From Coix lacryma-jobi var. lacryma-jobi (taxonomy: Eukaryota > Streptophyta > Magnoliopsida > Poales > Poaceae), in contig CM019830.1 in the NCBI GenBank assembly GCA_009763385.1, positions 91,002,534-91,066,533 on the forward strand: DNA of 64,000 nt, in the 5' to 3' direction. Position numbers and translations under genes: made by a program. Positions 23,101 through 35,224 of this stretch are shown piece by piece. Numbering within the stretch: position 1 is the stretch's first letter; each line of letters opens with the position of its first letter. Under the pieces are notes generated by a model, which searched no databases, had not been told where the DNA came from, and saw nothing but the letters and a program-made list of their open reading frames with translations.

Positions 23101-24585
23101 ATGGATGATCTAGATCTTCCTCCACCTGCTGTTCCCTTGGGATTGACTTCGACCACGACTGCTCACGACCCCGACCCATCTTCTACCACTACATGGGGGC
23201 CGGTCGATCCACCACCTCGGGGTTTGCCAGTGATACCCGAGGAGGCACCAGCTATTGTTGAGGGGGAGGTCACTTCAGCAAGGGAGGCGCCACGACACAT
23301 TCAGTGCCAACACCCTCCTCAACAGATGATTGGCAACATCCACGAACGCGTCACTCGGTTAAGGTCACAACAAATCTCTCACTTTGCTCATTCTGCATTT
23401 GTTGCTGATTTTGAACCCCGAGATGTTGGACACGCTTTATCTGATCCGGATTGGGTCAATGTCATTCATGAGGAGTTAGAAATTTTTGAGAGAAATTGGG
23501 TTTGGGTTCTTGTTCCTCCTCCTCCTGAGTGTCACCCTATTGGAACAAAATGGGTTTTCAAAAACAAACAAGGAGAGGATGGCCATGTTGTGAGAAACAA
23601 GGCCAGACTTGTAGCCCAGGGGTATAGTCAGAAGGAGGGGGATAGACTATGAGGAGACTTTTGCTCTGTAGCTCATTTGGAGGCAATTAGGATCCTCTTG
23701 GCTTTTGCTGCATCTAAAGGTTTCAAACTTTTTCAAATGGATGTCAAGAGTGCGTTCCTAAACGGCTACATAGAAGAAGAAGTGTATGTGAGACAACCCC
23801 CCGGTTTCGAAAATCCCAAGTTTCCAAACCATGTTTTTAAACTTAACAAAGCTTTGTATGGTTTGAAACAAGCGCCTAGAGCCTGGTATGATAGGTTGAA
23901 AACCGTTTTGCTTGCTATGGGTTTTAAAATGGGATGTGTGGATAAAACTCTTTTTCTCCTCAAGCAAGGCAATGACACTCTTTTGGTTCAGATTTACTTG
24001 GATGATATCATTTTCGGTGGTTCCTCTCATGCTTTAGTTACCAAGTTTGTAGATACTATGAGCAGAGAATTTGAGATGAGCATGATGGGCGAGTTGACAT
24101 TCTTTCTCGGGTTGCAAATCAAGCAATCCCGAGAAGGGACGTTTGTGCACCAGAGAAAGTACACCAAGGACATAGTGAAGAAGTTCGATATGGTTGAGGC
24201 CAAGCCTCTTCCAACACCCATGTCGACCACGATGGCCCTAGATGCAGATGAGGAGGGAGAAGCCGTGGGCCAGAAGGAGTACCGGAGAATGATCGGGTCG
24301 CTGCTGTACCTAACAGCGACACGCCCGGACATTCAGTTCACGGTGTGTCTTTACGCACGATTTCAGTCGTCGCCGCGCACCTCTCACCGTCAGGCAGTCA
24401 AGCGCATTATGAGGTACCTTCGTTTCACTCCAGAGTTCGAGATTTGGTATTCTGCTTCTTCTACCCTCTCTCTTTGCGAATATTCTGATGTTGATTTTGC
24501 TGGTTGCCGACTTGACCGCAAGTCCACTTTTGGGACTTGTCAGTTTTTAGGTTCTTCTCTTGTATCTTGGTCTTCTCGCAAGTAG
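23101..24585 (+). pseudogene. Element B reverse transcriptase and RNase H
   Basis: Copia RT begins after an acidic/proline linker. The motif NKARLVAQGYSQKEG precedes a pair of compensating indels near 23640 and 23673. Then follow QMDVKSAFLNG and the catalytic YLDD at 23995-24006. The RNase H domain starts near 24480 (SDVDFAGCRLDRKS). A TAG at 24583-24585 ends the open stretch. Length and motif order are normal for copia. Confidence 0.85.
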
Positions 24586-24939
24586 TCTAGCGTCACTCAG
24601 TCTACCACATAGGCTGAATATGTTGCTGCGACTAGCTGCTATTCCCAGTTGTTATGGATGATGGCCACTTTGCGTGATTTTGGTCTGAGTTTTTCTCGAG
24701 TACCATTGCTTTGTGACAGCACGAGTGCGATTAGCGTTGCTAAGAACCTCGTGCTTCATTCTAAGACCAAACACATCGATGTGCACTTTCATTTCTTGCG
24801 AGACCACTATGAGAAGGGTGATATCAACCTTCGCCATGTCGATACTCATCATCAGTTGGCAGATATTTTTACCAAGCCGTTGGACCAATCATCCTTTGCT
24901 AGGTTGAGAGGTGAGCTTGGTGTGTGTTTTCCCTTTTAG
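24586..24939 (+). pseudogene. Element B RNase H, C-terminal part
   Basis: Continues in the same frame after TAG 24583-24585, with a second TAG at 24610-24612, then KHIDVHFHFLRDHYEKGD and the typical DIFTKPLD end. Terminates at TAG 24937-24939. Confidence 0.8.
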
Positions 24940-26410
24940 TTGGGGGAAACATTTTGGTTTTTGTATCATAGACTGACTTCTTTTGTTTTGCTCTTGTTTA
25001 CTCTTTGCATTTCATCATATTTGCATCTTTACTTTTTCGAGCTTCATGTCTATAATCTTTAGAATGAATCTATGCTATGATTAGTGTATGCTCCGATGAT
25101 ATATGATGATGCTTGTAGCTTAGGCTCTTCTTGATCACTGATACATGTTGTGAGCTGAGCTATTTTTCAGAACTGTGAATATGCTTAATTCAAAATTGAA
25201 CCTTGTTCACCATTGAGATTGGCAACTAGCATGTGTAGAATGTGTTGAAGTTACTTGTGCTATTCCTATATGCTAGGTTGCTATGTCTCTAGTTCCGAGT
25301 CCTTCACTTGCTTGGTATGTTCATATTCTGTTAAAATTGAACCAAGTCTAAGTGAATTGAAAAGATCGAGATGGGATTGCTTGACAGCACATCACGGTAT
25401 CGAGACTGTTTCTCATTGCACATTGAGTTAAACTTGAGCCGTGTAGTGTAAGACCGAAGCCGATGCTTCAAGCTTCTGCTTGCTTATGCATAGGCTTCGC
25501 TCGGTTGAAAAGTTAGGCAATGTCAAGTTTTCAACCTCTCACAATCACATGCTGAAAATTCGAACTTGTGTAATCACCGCTGCAACTCCGATAAAATTTG
25601 GAAACACAAGTCTATGTTTCTTTATATAGCATGATGATTGAACATTGCTAGGGGTAGTTCACCTTGTATACATGTTTAGCATTTGCTTGACTTCCTGTCT
25701 ATGCATGCTTGGTGCTATTTTGATGGTGAAACCCTTTTTAAATGGCTTAAAACGGCTCACTATGCTAATATGTTCATATTTCGTATTCTGTGATCAGTTT
25801 GAGCCTTTGCTGGCATTTATACTTGCTGTTGGAGTAATCAGATCAACACTCTTTAGAGCATCTATTTATTCTATAGACTATATACCTGAAGCTGCTAACC
25901 TGCATTTATGACTCATATGCATTTGCCCTTTTCTTTCGGGCTCCCTTGTTTAGCCTTGTTTTGTGCATTATCAACTAAGGGGGAGAAATTTGCCAAATCA
26001 GGCCCTAGTTGTGTGCACTATTGAAGGGGGAGTTCATGTCCAGGAAGAGTTTGCTCGCTTGATGAGTTTTCAATTGGTTTGAAGCAGTTTTTAGCTAGTT
26101 GTGTTGAGCCTTTGCCTCTTTCTGGAGGGACTAGTTGATTTACTAAGGTTTTGGCTTCTTTGCTCTGAACTTCTCGCTAGCGATGTTGAGCCCGTTTCGC
26201 CTCTTCTTGAGGGCTAGCTTTGCTTTGCTTGGTTGCGTCGAGCCATTGCCCATGTCTTTGGGAACAAAATTGTCTTGCTCACTCCATTCGACTTCTTTAG
26301 GCTTTGTGTTGCTTCTGGTCGTTTGGTTGATTTCGCTTCTTTCTTCTTCTTTACTTCTATTCCATATGATTTGTGTTGGTAGTTGACAATGCACTCATCA
26401 AGGGGGAGAT
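24940..26410 (+). other. Element B 3' non-coding region with polypurine tract
   Basis: 1.5 kb without a recognisable envelope-like or other ORF. It ends with the PPT CAAGGGGGAGA (about 26399-26409) directly before the 3' LTR. Confidence 0.7.
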
Positions 26411-27206
26411 TGCGGATACATGGGTGTATGCCGGATCTTGAGATGATGAGTGATTGTCAACTGGTATGATGCGCATGTTCTTTAGCTTGTGTTGTGCAGG
26501 TGTCGATGCGGATACATGGGTGTATGCCAGATCTTGAGATGATGAGTGATTGTCAACTGGTATGATGCGCATGTTCTTTAGCTTGTGTTGTGCAGGTGTC
26601 GAGCTCAGAGACGGTGATCGAAGGCAAGGTGAAGGTCAAGTATAGACGTGACGTGCCGATGGACCCGGAGCCGTGAAGGGCGGACATGAGGCTTGGACTG
26701 ACGGACCGGTGGCTTGAGGATCAGCTATGGTGGCTGACAGCCTAGGACAACGACAAGTGAAGACATATGGGTGGACGGGGTGCACGGGCGGTGCATCCCT
26801 CTACGACTTCGGTTTGGTGGTTGAGCCCCAGAAAAACCACCGAGTGGATGGTTTCCAAGTTTGGGCCTCAAAACCTGGGTGCTGGCCGGTTTCTGAGTTT
26901 GGGCCTCAAAACTCGAGCTGAGGACGAATCCAGGTTTGGGCCTCAAAACCTGGGCGATGGCGGGTTTCTGAGTTTGGGCCACAAAACTCAGCCTGAGGAA
27001 AGGTTTCCCGGTTTCATCCTCAAAACCGGGGAGGTCCAGGAAAAGGACGGACGGCGTGTGGCGGCACGTGGCGGCATCAGGTGAGGTCGCGTCGAGGCGA
27101 AGCTACCGGATGTGCGGACGTGGCCTTCGGATCGACTACACTCTGAGTTGGTTAGGAATACCCTTAGGGTTAGCCTGCTCGCTCATTAGTAGTAAGGGTA
27201 GAAGGG
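26411..27206 (+). repeat. Element B 3' LTR, left part, with a 96-bp head duplication
   Basis: TGCGGATACATGGG begins at 26411 and again at 26507. The first 96 bp of the LTR are therefore in tandem, which the 5' LTR lacks. The LTR is cut at 27206 by element C and resumes at 35225. Confidence 0.85.
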
Positions 27207-28516
27207 TGTTGGTATAAATTAACGCACACTCTACTTTATTCGCAAGCGCACAGATAAGATCTACCGATGTAGCACTTCACCGGAGTAACCCAGTTTTAAT
27301 ATCGAACCCAAAGGAACGGATAGCGATGAGTCTCAAGTGTATAACCCCTGAGTCACTAACAAGGACGGAGAAGCTAAAAGTATAGAGGGGATCACTAAGG
27401 TTATCTAAACCCAACTTAAGAGTGATATGTTTATTATTCTTAATGGGGAAGTTGCCATAAAAGGTCACAAACAGAGTATGATTCTTTTATGCAAATGTAT
27501 AATCCTACCGGGCCTACACACGGGTAAGTGGACTATAGAAGAATCAACAAGGCTATAAGAGTCACCCTTGCGAACTACCACTACTACCGGCGTTATAGGA
27601 GGCATTTATGAGCTATCAAGTCTAAGCACCACACTTACACTATCCAACTACTCTAACTCTAGAATTAGAGTACTCAAAAGAGAGTCATAAACCTTAAGAA
27701 TAATAAGAACAATAGCTCAAACTTAAATATAGATGTCGATTACCGAAACAATCGTTGAAGCAAGTTGACGAAGAACTTGAATCCACAGGTACAAGATGAA
27801 GAAGTTGATCCGACAGGCCGGAGCTCCTTCTTGATCTCTTCCTCTCTCTCTCTCTTCTAGTTCTAGAATAAGACTAGGTTCTAATCCTACTAGAGGGGTA
27901 TCTAGTCTTCTACTTGAAAGCTAACTCTTGATTACAACTAGATGAACTAGATCTAATTCTAGATGAACTAGAAGAGATTCATCTAGAGGGACCTCTACTT
28001 CTACATTGGAACCCTAGTTTCTGATGTGGAGATGAATAATGAAGAGGGAGATGCCTGGAGAGGGGTGTCTGGGGCTGCTTATATAGCCCTGAGGGATCAA
28101 CTGCAGCCGTTAGATCAAACCGACTTAAGGTACGGCCGAGATGAGTCCTAGAGGTCGGTGGAGGAAGCTTGCAGAAGACAAAAGCCAATGGGCCCGGTGG
28201 GTGACCGACCTGTCATAGGGTGGGACCGGTCGGTCCCACCTGGTAGCCTCTCGCGATGGTCGACCTCCTGGTGTCTTCTTGCGTCCTCTGGAGTCTTCTA
28301 GAATAATCCTGACATGGCGGTTGCGTTATCTCCCGTCGGTTTCCTTCTAGGGGAAGCAATCAGCGCTGGTTTCCTGGTTTAGTCCCTGTAGAATCACAAT
28401 TCACCAAAACTCGTGGAATATTGTCAATTAAAACCCTAAGCCTTTGTTGGTGATTGAATTCATGCCCTTTTCATATTTATTTATCCTTTAATTTTGATAG
28501 TTAACCAGCGTCAACA
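27207..28516 (-). repeat. Element C 3' LTR
   Basis: 1,310 bp; its minus-strand PPT is in the adjacent internal sequence (AAGCTTGGGGGAAT reversed, 28517-28530). Confidence 0.9.
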
Positions 28517-28946
28517 ATTCCCCCAAGCTTACCTTTTGCTAGTCCCTTAGCAAAACCAAAACTTAACAATGGATCAGGAGTTGCTACAATATCTTCACTT
28601 CTAACAAGTATACCTGCCGTTAAACAAAAATTCTCCGAAACATATCATGTTATTCTTCATGGGGCTTATTACTTCTACCTTAGATCCTGAATAATTGAGA
28701 GATTGAACGATCAAATCAAGCACTATGTCTCTAGTTCTTTCACTTCACCTTTATCCCGGAGTTTTAATTAATTTTTAAAAGCATTAATACATATGTTGTC
28801 AAATTAAACAATGGATCCAAAGAGAAAGTCAACCAACCATTGAATCAAGAAGTGCATGTGTATGGAAAAATGGAGTCGGATGCTCTTTTGAATATATTCA
28901 CTCTCTTCTGTTCATCAGAGACATGGCTATTAGGCTAATTCTACTG

Positions 28947-29077
28947 TCGGGCACATGCCCATTTTTTTTCTTTTTCTTCGAGGTTCCGGACACTTGTCCC
29001 TTTTTATTTCCTCGGGATCTATCTTTTTGAGGTTTCAGACACTTGTCCCTTTTTATTTCCTCAGATCTCTTTTTTTT
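28947..29077. repeat. Element C hairpin repeats (49-bp period)
   Basis: Units starting at 28980 and 29029 each hold GGACACTTGTCC or a close variant (stem GGACA/TGTCC), with T-rich spacers. A related palindrome GGGCACATGCCC lies at 28950-28961. Confidence 0.75.
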
Positions 29078-29670
29078 TCTTTTCTCTCTCTTTTTTTTCT
29101 TTTTTTTAATAGCCACATGCTTCCAACAAACTTCTGAGAGGGTAGCAACAGATAATTATGAGCATTTATGCGGAAGATGGATGAAATGTGTAAGTGATCT
29201 CAATTCAATGGCAAAATAACATCTCACAGGGTCACAAAGCTTAATTTAACTCAATGCAATTATTAGTCATATTCATATTTAGAAAACTCCAGAACTTTAG
29301 TGTTGTTTAGAACAAGATAATAGCAGCTCAGATCATCACATGTCATATCCCAATTACCTGGACCTTAGATTAAGTATTTGCCAACCATGTATTTAATTTT
29401 ATTTTAAGGCATCATTATTAATGAGGAGAACTCATGCTTTGAAGGCTAGGTACTTGAAAGAAATTAGATAGAGCAACTATTCGTCATTTCCATGCAGAAG
29501 ATTAGAGAGAGAGTTCTCTTTAGTCATCAACTTCTTAAAACAAACTAGACTATTTTATTTATCTAACACACTTTAAGATATAAAAGCTAATAATAATAGT
29601 AATAAAGACATACCTGAATTGCGAAGATAACGGTGGTGCATCTCCCCCAAGCTGGTTCCCTTAATAGCGT

Positions 29671-29808
29671 TGAGCCTTCATGTGCCCATATATTTTTGTC
29701 TCTTTTTAATTAATGGTGAGCCTTCATGTGCCCACATATTTTTGTTCTTTTCTTTTTAAGGGTGAGCCTTCATGTGCTCACACATTTTTTTTGGTGTTTT
29801 GAATTTGT
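29671..29808. repeat. Element C 46-bp tandem repeat, three copies
   Basis: Copies start at 29671, 29717 and 29763. Each has TGAGCCTTCATGTG followed by a CCCA or CTCAC arm. In the third, GTGAGC and GCTCAC form a perfect 6-bp stem. It lies in the 3' non-coding part of C. Confidence 0.8.
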
Positions 29809-30734
29809 TTATGGAATGAAAAACTTAAGATATTAAAGATACTTACGTGGATACATGGGGATGCCTTCCCCCAAGCTGAATGTTGACGTAGTCGTTCGAT
29901 TTTGCAATGTAGCAGACTGGCAGTGGATATGTCCTTCCTCGATTAGAGCTTTGATTGATGTTGATGTTTTATTGAGACAGTACTCCAACAGTGGATGGAG
30001 CATTCACTTGCTTGTCAGCTTTTCTTGGCCTTTCAAATCCTACGAAACTCAAATAGACAACAAAACTTGTGGAACAGATTAAGCATTAGTGGTTTGCCAC
30101 TCAGGCCTTAGTTGTCCAGAATTTTAGTTAGATTTCTTTCTCAATATTTTTGTATTTTATATTTTTATGATGCAAGAGAAAATGCAACAGGATGAATGTA
30201 TGCATATTTATTTTTATTTTTATGCCCCCACGGTGAACCTTCCTGTGGGTTTTTACACGCCATAGAATTATTCACATGGGGCTTTATGATGCAGTGAAAT
30301 ATTTATAAAAATGTGTTATGAATTAAATATGATGATGCAAGAAATGGTTATGGATTAAATATGAGAAATATGCAGCAAAGTAAATATAAAGATAACTACC
30401 GATTTTTACCTTTTGGCGAAGGTTCGGATATTTAGGTCCGACGAACCGGACCTTCCCTTGGTTCAGACCTCCCAAGGTATGTCAGACGTTTGGAAAGTTG
30501 TTATTGATTGTACCTCTTAGGTGCAGACATTTTCTCCCATACTTTCTTGGTCTGAGTCTTCACTTCCCGTGGTTTACTGTCTTGAGGTTTCTCTTCTTCT
30601 TTCTTTTCTGGGACAGTGTCGATAACTTCTTCGTCATGATTAGCCTCTCTATTCTTGATAGCTTGTCTTCTTTGGCTTTGAGAGCGGCGTCTTTCACTTC
30701 TATTCTCCTTGGGTGCTTCATTGGGTATGTAGTT

Positions 30735-30945
30735 GATGAAGTTGTATCGTGCCTTTTCTCCAGGAAAGTGAAAATGGATTTCCTCTTGTAGGTGATTGCA
30801 CTTGTAGTGTAGAGGAATGATCTTCCTAGGATGAGGTGGACATCATCGTCTTCTCATGTCGAGGATCAAGAAGTCTGTGGGGACTTCATGACCTCTAATT
30901 TTGACTACGATATCTTCCATCATTCCTTCTTGTTTATGCCTCTTG
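30735..30945 (-). pseudogene. Element C protease relic
   Basis: The minus strand encodes KIRGHEVPTDFLILDM, then a TGA and a small frameshift, then a LILGRSFLYTT-type block and a short FTFLE segment. This matches the intact D counterpart (HIRGSYVPTDFIILDM and LILGRPFLNTV) in order and spacing. The catalytic Asp region was not found upstream. Confidence 0.65.
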
Positions 30946-33885
30946 ATTTGGTGTCACTCTTGTTCTTCGTTTGTCCAGCAGTTTGAAGTGAAGCGTTACT
31001 TGTGGAAGCTGGTAACATCTTCTCAATGTGCATGTTCTTGTAGATCTAGGACCTTCACTCTGTAGAATTTGAGAGTGATAAACTTCTCCATGTTTGCCCA
31101 AGAGTGTGTCCTGCTCATAAAGATAAGGTAGAGATCAAGTGCATGGGCTCTGTTGGTGGAAAAACACCAACAGAACCAAAAGTTTTGTTTATTCCCCTCT
31201 AACCTTAGGCACATTGCACAAGACAAACTTGTTGTTTATGGGTTCTATTCAATCTTTACATGAGTGATAGGATCAGAGGATGAGCATAAAAGTAGCATCT
31301 TTAAATATTTAACAGATCAAATTACTTAACCAAAGGAAGGATAATCTATGCATAAAGTGTTGATCTTTTCATGATTGAGATATATCATCTTCCAAAGGTT
31401 AGATGCACAACATTTTAGCTCGTTTAGTTAAGATAGTGAGATTCAAGAGCGTAAAGCTATGAACAAGGGTCAAAGGACTGAATATGTTGAGTTGATTAGG
31501 TTGGATCAAGTGAGGTGCAACTTAAACATGTTTAGTTCTTTATTTATGTTCATACTAGAATCAAGAAGAAGCTTTTAAAGTGACGGTTACTTACCTTGAA
31601 ATATTACTTTGTCATTGAAGAGTGATATGTCGAACCACCTTGTGGAAGCTTCTCTTGTCTAGCTAACTTGTCTTCTCTTGCTCGTCTCATAGTGTGATTG
31701 AGAAGAGGAAGATCACAGTGGAATCATCTTTAGAGGTATCGACCTCCCTTCACTAAGTGTCGACTTATCGGTGAAGGCACATTGTTCCTCGAGTATGCTG
31801 ACTTCGATCCTCTCTCTTTCTTGTATTAATTCTATACTATGAGGATGTAGGGACAGTTCCACATTCTTCTCTTGTCAACCTTTCTTGTTTTCCTTTAATC
31901 ATTGGATTGGCAAGAGACTTGAATTTAGAGTTGTTACTCGAGTGTCTCCATGAGAGTCTTTTGTCTTGTAGTGTCACTACTGAGACTTGTTCTCTCAATA
32001 GTGTCTAGATGATGGAGATCTTATCGACTGTTCTTCTTGATTTTGCTGGCTTAGGTACTATCTCTCCATCTTCTAACTCTTGTAGTGCAGTGGCTTCATC
32101 TTTCATGATGCCCTCCTCAATTCTTGGCAGTTGGTTCTCCCTTCGACGTCTTCTTTTGGTTCTCTTTGGCTGCTCATAAGTGATGTAGTTGTTGAAGAAT
32201 CAACAAAAGATCTAAGAGTTGACTTCTCCAGGTCCGACATAGATGATAACATTGATAGTGTTCAAGAACAATCTTCCAAGAATGAGTGGTGGATCATATT
32301 CTTCTTCTCGACTGGGATAACATCTAGTGGTTTGTATTGATCAAAGTGGTGGGTAGGAGATTAATATGTTTGAAGTTGGGGTTTTCCTTCCTCCCTTTGA
32401 TTGTGAAACACATCTAGACAACAGAATTGTCTCTCCTAGGCTGGCTTGTGATGTAGATGGACTCCCAACAACATGTTCATGTGTTTGACTTGTAGATCTT
32501 GCTATTGTTGTAGTGGTACCATCTTGTCTCCCAAGCTAGCTCTTGATTAGAACAGAGGATAACTTCCCACTTCCTGTCTTGATGTCTTGGGCAATGATGG
32601 TTGCAGGCATAGGTTGTCTCATACGAGGTAAGTTGCATCCTGTTTGTCATCAGCGCCCATGCAAGACTCAAGGCTAGGCTAGTACCATTTGTGATCTGAG
32701 AGTAGGTTTGTGTGTCTATGGTTTGGGTTTTGGATCAATGTTCAGACCAAACCATGGATGAACAAAATTTCTCTCCTGCATAATGTTAGTGGACATATAC
32801 CCGAAGGATTGCAAGAATTTGAAGAATGGGTTGTTATCCATAACTTATGTATTTGCATCTATGCTAATAAAAGATGTTTTTAGGATTACTTTAGCATAGA
32901 CTAGTATTTTATGTGTTGGCTGCACTTTAACATGATTCAAGGCAAAAGATAACTTGCGGTAGAAGACAAAATAAATAAACTTTGATACTCACAGTTCTTT
33001 CATCCATGATGAATGAGCTGAGTCTTCATTGTGCAAAGTTGTTGAAGTTCATTGTACGCCTTGCTTCATCTCCAGTGTGAGTTCATCTCCGGACTTTCCC
33101 AATTGATATTGAAAGTTTTCCTACAGGGGTTAGTCCAACAAAATATCCAACATCCACTATAGCATACTATCGGCTCAAAAATCAACCTAGACACCATGTC
33201 TAATTTGATCTAGGAAGGCATTTTAACTTAATTGCTTAAATTAAAAGCCTTTGAAAGCAAGATCACCACTCCTAAACTAGGCACCATGCTTAATTTAAGA
33301 GATGTATGAAAGTACTCCAAACCTAAACATATACTATAGCAAATAAAGGTAACATGAAGGCATTGTAGAGATTTATTCAGATGGTGATGAAAGAGTATGA
33401 TTAGTATATGAGCATATCCTAAAGGTAGGGTCAACCAACATAGCAACATGGCAAGAGATGTTCTTACGAAGTGTACCCCCAAACTTGGTGTTTGTACAAA
33501 TCAAGATTGGATGAATGTGATTCAATGTTACATGATGATTGGTTGGACATACCTTGTGTTTGTTGTTCCTTCGTTCTTTTCTGCTCCAAACCTGGGAAGG
33601 TTAGTGACAAGAATACCCGAAGGAATATTTTCAAAATTATATTTCTATGCTCATTACAAGGACAGTGCAGCAGAAAGGTAGGCATAGCTAATAACCAGAT
33701 GTTATGAAAGGGTGTAAGGATTCTACTGGTTATAGCTGCGCTCATGGGGTAGTGATAGATAAGAGTGGAATTCAAAAATAACATTCATAAGAATGAAAAC
33801 AAAAATAATGAAAAGACTGGGACAAAAAAGGAAAAGATAAAAGTATAATACAAGGTTATACTTAAGACGTAAAATGATCTACCGT
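30946..33885 (-). other. Element C internal region, no intact gag
   Basis: Minus-strand 5' part of C, where gag should lie. Only short frames remain and I cannot identify capsid or zinc-knuckle motifs. It is either strongly decayed or replaced. Confidence 0.5.
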
Positions 33886-33903
33886 TCCCCGGCAACGGCG
33901 CCA
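33886..33903 (-). other. Element C primer binding site
   Basis: The minus strand reads TGGCGCCGTTGCCGGGGA, the plant tRNA-Asp-type PBS, 8 bp inside the LTR end. Confidence 0.9.
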
Positions 33904-33911
33904 GAAATGCT

Positions 33912-35219
33912 TGTTGGTATAAATTAACGCACACTCTACTTTATCCGCAAGCGCACAGATAAGATCTACCGATGTAGCACTTCACCGGAGTAACCCAGTT
34001 TTAATATCGAACCCAAAGGAACGGATAGCGATGAGTCTCAAGTGTATAACCCCTGAGTCACTAACAAGGACGGAGAAGCTAAAAGTATAGAGGGGATCAC
34101 TAAGGTTATCTAAATCCAACTTAAGAGTGATATGTTTATTATTCTTAATGGGGAAGTTGCCATAAAAGGTCACAAACAGAGTATGATTCTTTTATGCAAA
34201 TGTATAATCCTACCGGGCCTACACACGGGTAAGTGGACTATAGAAGAATCAACAAGGCTATAAGAGTCACCCTTGCGAACTACCACTACTACCGGCGTTA
34301 TAGGAGGCATTTATGAGCTATCAAGTCTAAGCACCACGCTTACACTATCCAACTACTCTAACTCTAGAATTAGAGTACTCAAAAGAGAGTCATAAACCTT
34401 AAGAATAATAAGAACAATAGCTCAAACTTAAATATAGATGTCGATTACCGAAACAATCGTTGAAGCAAGTTGACGAAGAACTTGAATCCACAGGTACAAG
34501 ATGAAGAAGTTGATCCGACAGGCCGGAGCTCCTTCTTGATCTCTTCCTCTCTCTCTCTTCTAGTTCTAGAATAAGACTAGGTTCTAATCCTACTAGAGGG
34601 GTATCTAGTCTTCTACTTGAAAGCTAACTCTTGATTACAACTAGATGAACTAGATCTAATTCTAGATGAACTAGAAGAGATTCATCTAGAGGGACCTCTA
34701 CTTCTACATTGGAACCCTAGTTTCTGATGTGGAGATGAATAATGAAGAGGGAGATGCCTGGAGAGGGGGGTCTGGGGCTGCTTATATAGCCCTGAGGGAT
34801 CAACCGCAGCCGTTAGATCAAACTGACTTAAGGTACGGCCGAGATGAGTCCTAGAGGTCGGTGGAGGAAGCTTGCAGAAGACGAAAGCCAACGGGCCCGG
34901 TGGGTGACCGACCGGTCATAGGGTGGGACCGGTCGGTCCCACCTGGTAGCCTCTCGCGGTGGTCGACCTCCTGGTGTCTTCTTGCATCCTCTGGAGTCTT
35001 CTAGAATAATCCTAACGTGGCAGTTGCGTTATCTCCCGTCGGTTTCCTTCTAGGGGAAGCAATTAGCGCTGGTTTCCTGGTTTAGTCCCTGCAGAATCAC
35101 AATTCACCAAAACTCATGGAATATTGTCAATTAAAACCCTAAACCTTTGTTGGTGATTGAATTCATGCCCTTTTCATATTTATTTATCCTTTAATTTTGA
35201 TAGTTAACCAGGGTCAACA
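33912..35219 (-). repeat. Element C 5' LTR
   Basis: 1,308 bp with minus-strand TATA box GGGCTATATAAGC (about 34778-34790). Confidence 0.9.
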
Positions 35220-35224
35220 AAGGG

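Larger units (their letters stand above)
27207..35219 (-). mobile_element. Element C: complete 8.0-kb Athila-like element without pol
   Basis: It has LTRs at 27207-28516 and 33912-35219 and TSD AAGGG (27202-27206, 35220-35224). The PBS (tRNA-Asp type) is next to the right LTR on the minus strand and the PPT is next to the left LTR, so the sense is minus. The interior (5.4 kb) shows only a protease relic (30735-30945), with no RT or integrase. I count about 19 substitutions and a 2-bp indel between the LTRs (about 1.5%), which implies a young insertion mobilised in trans. Confidence 0.85.

Noticed and set aside
25645..25911. Possible envelope-like ORF after copia RNase H
   Set aside because: Short hydrophobic frame without signal peptide, start context or similarity I recognise. 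It is probably 3' non-coding sequence.
30498..30791. 97-codon plus-strand frame with hydrophobic stretches
   Set aside because: It is the complement of the minus-strand protease tail of element C.
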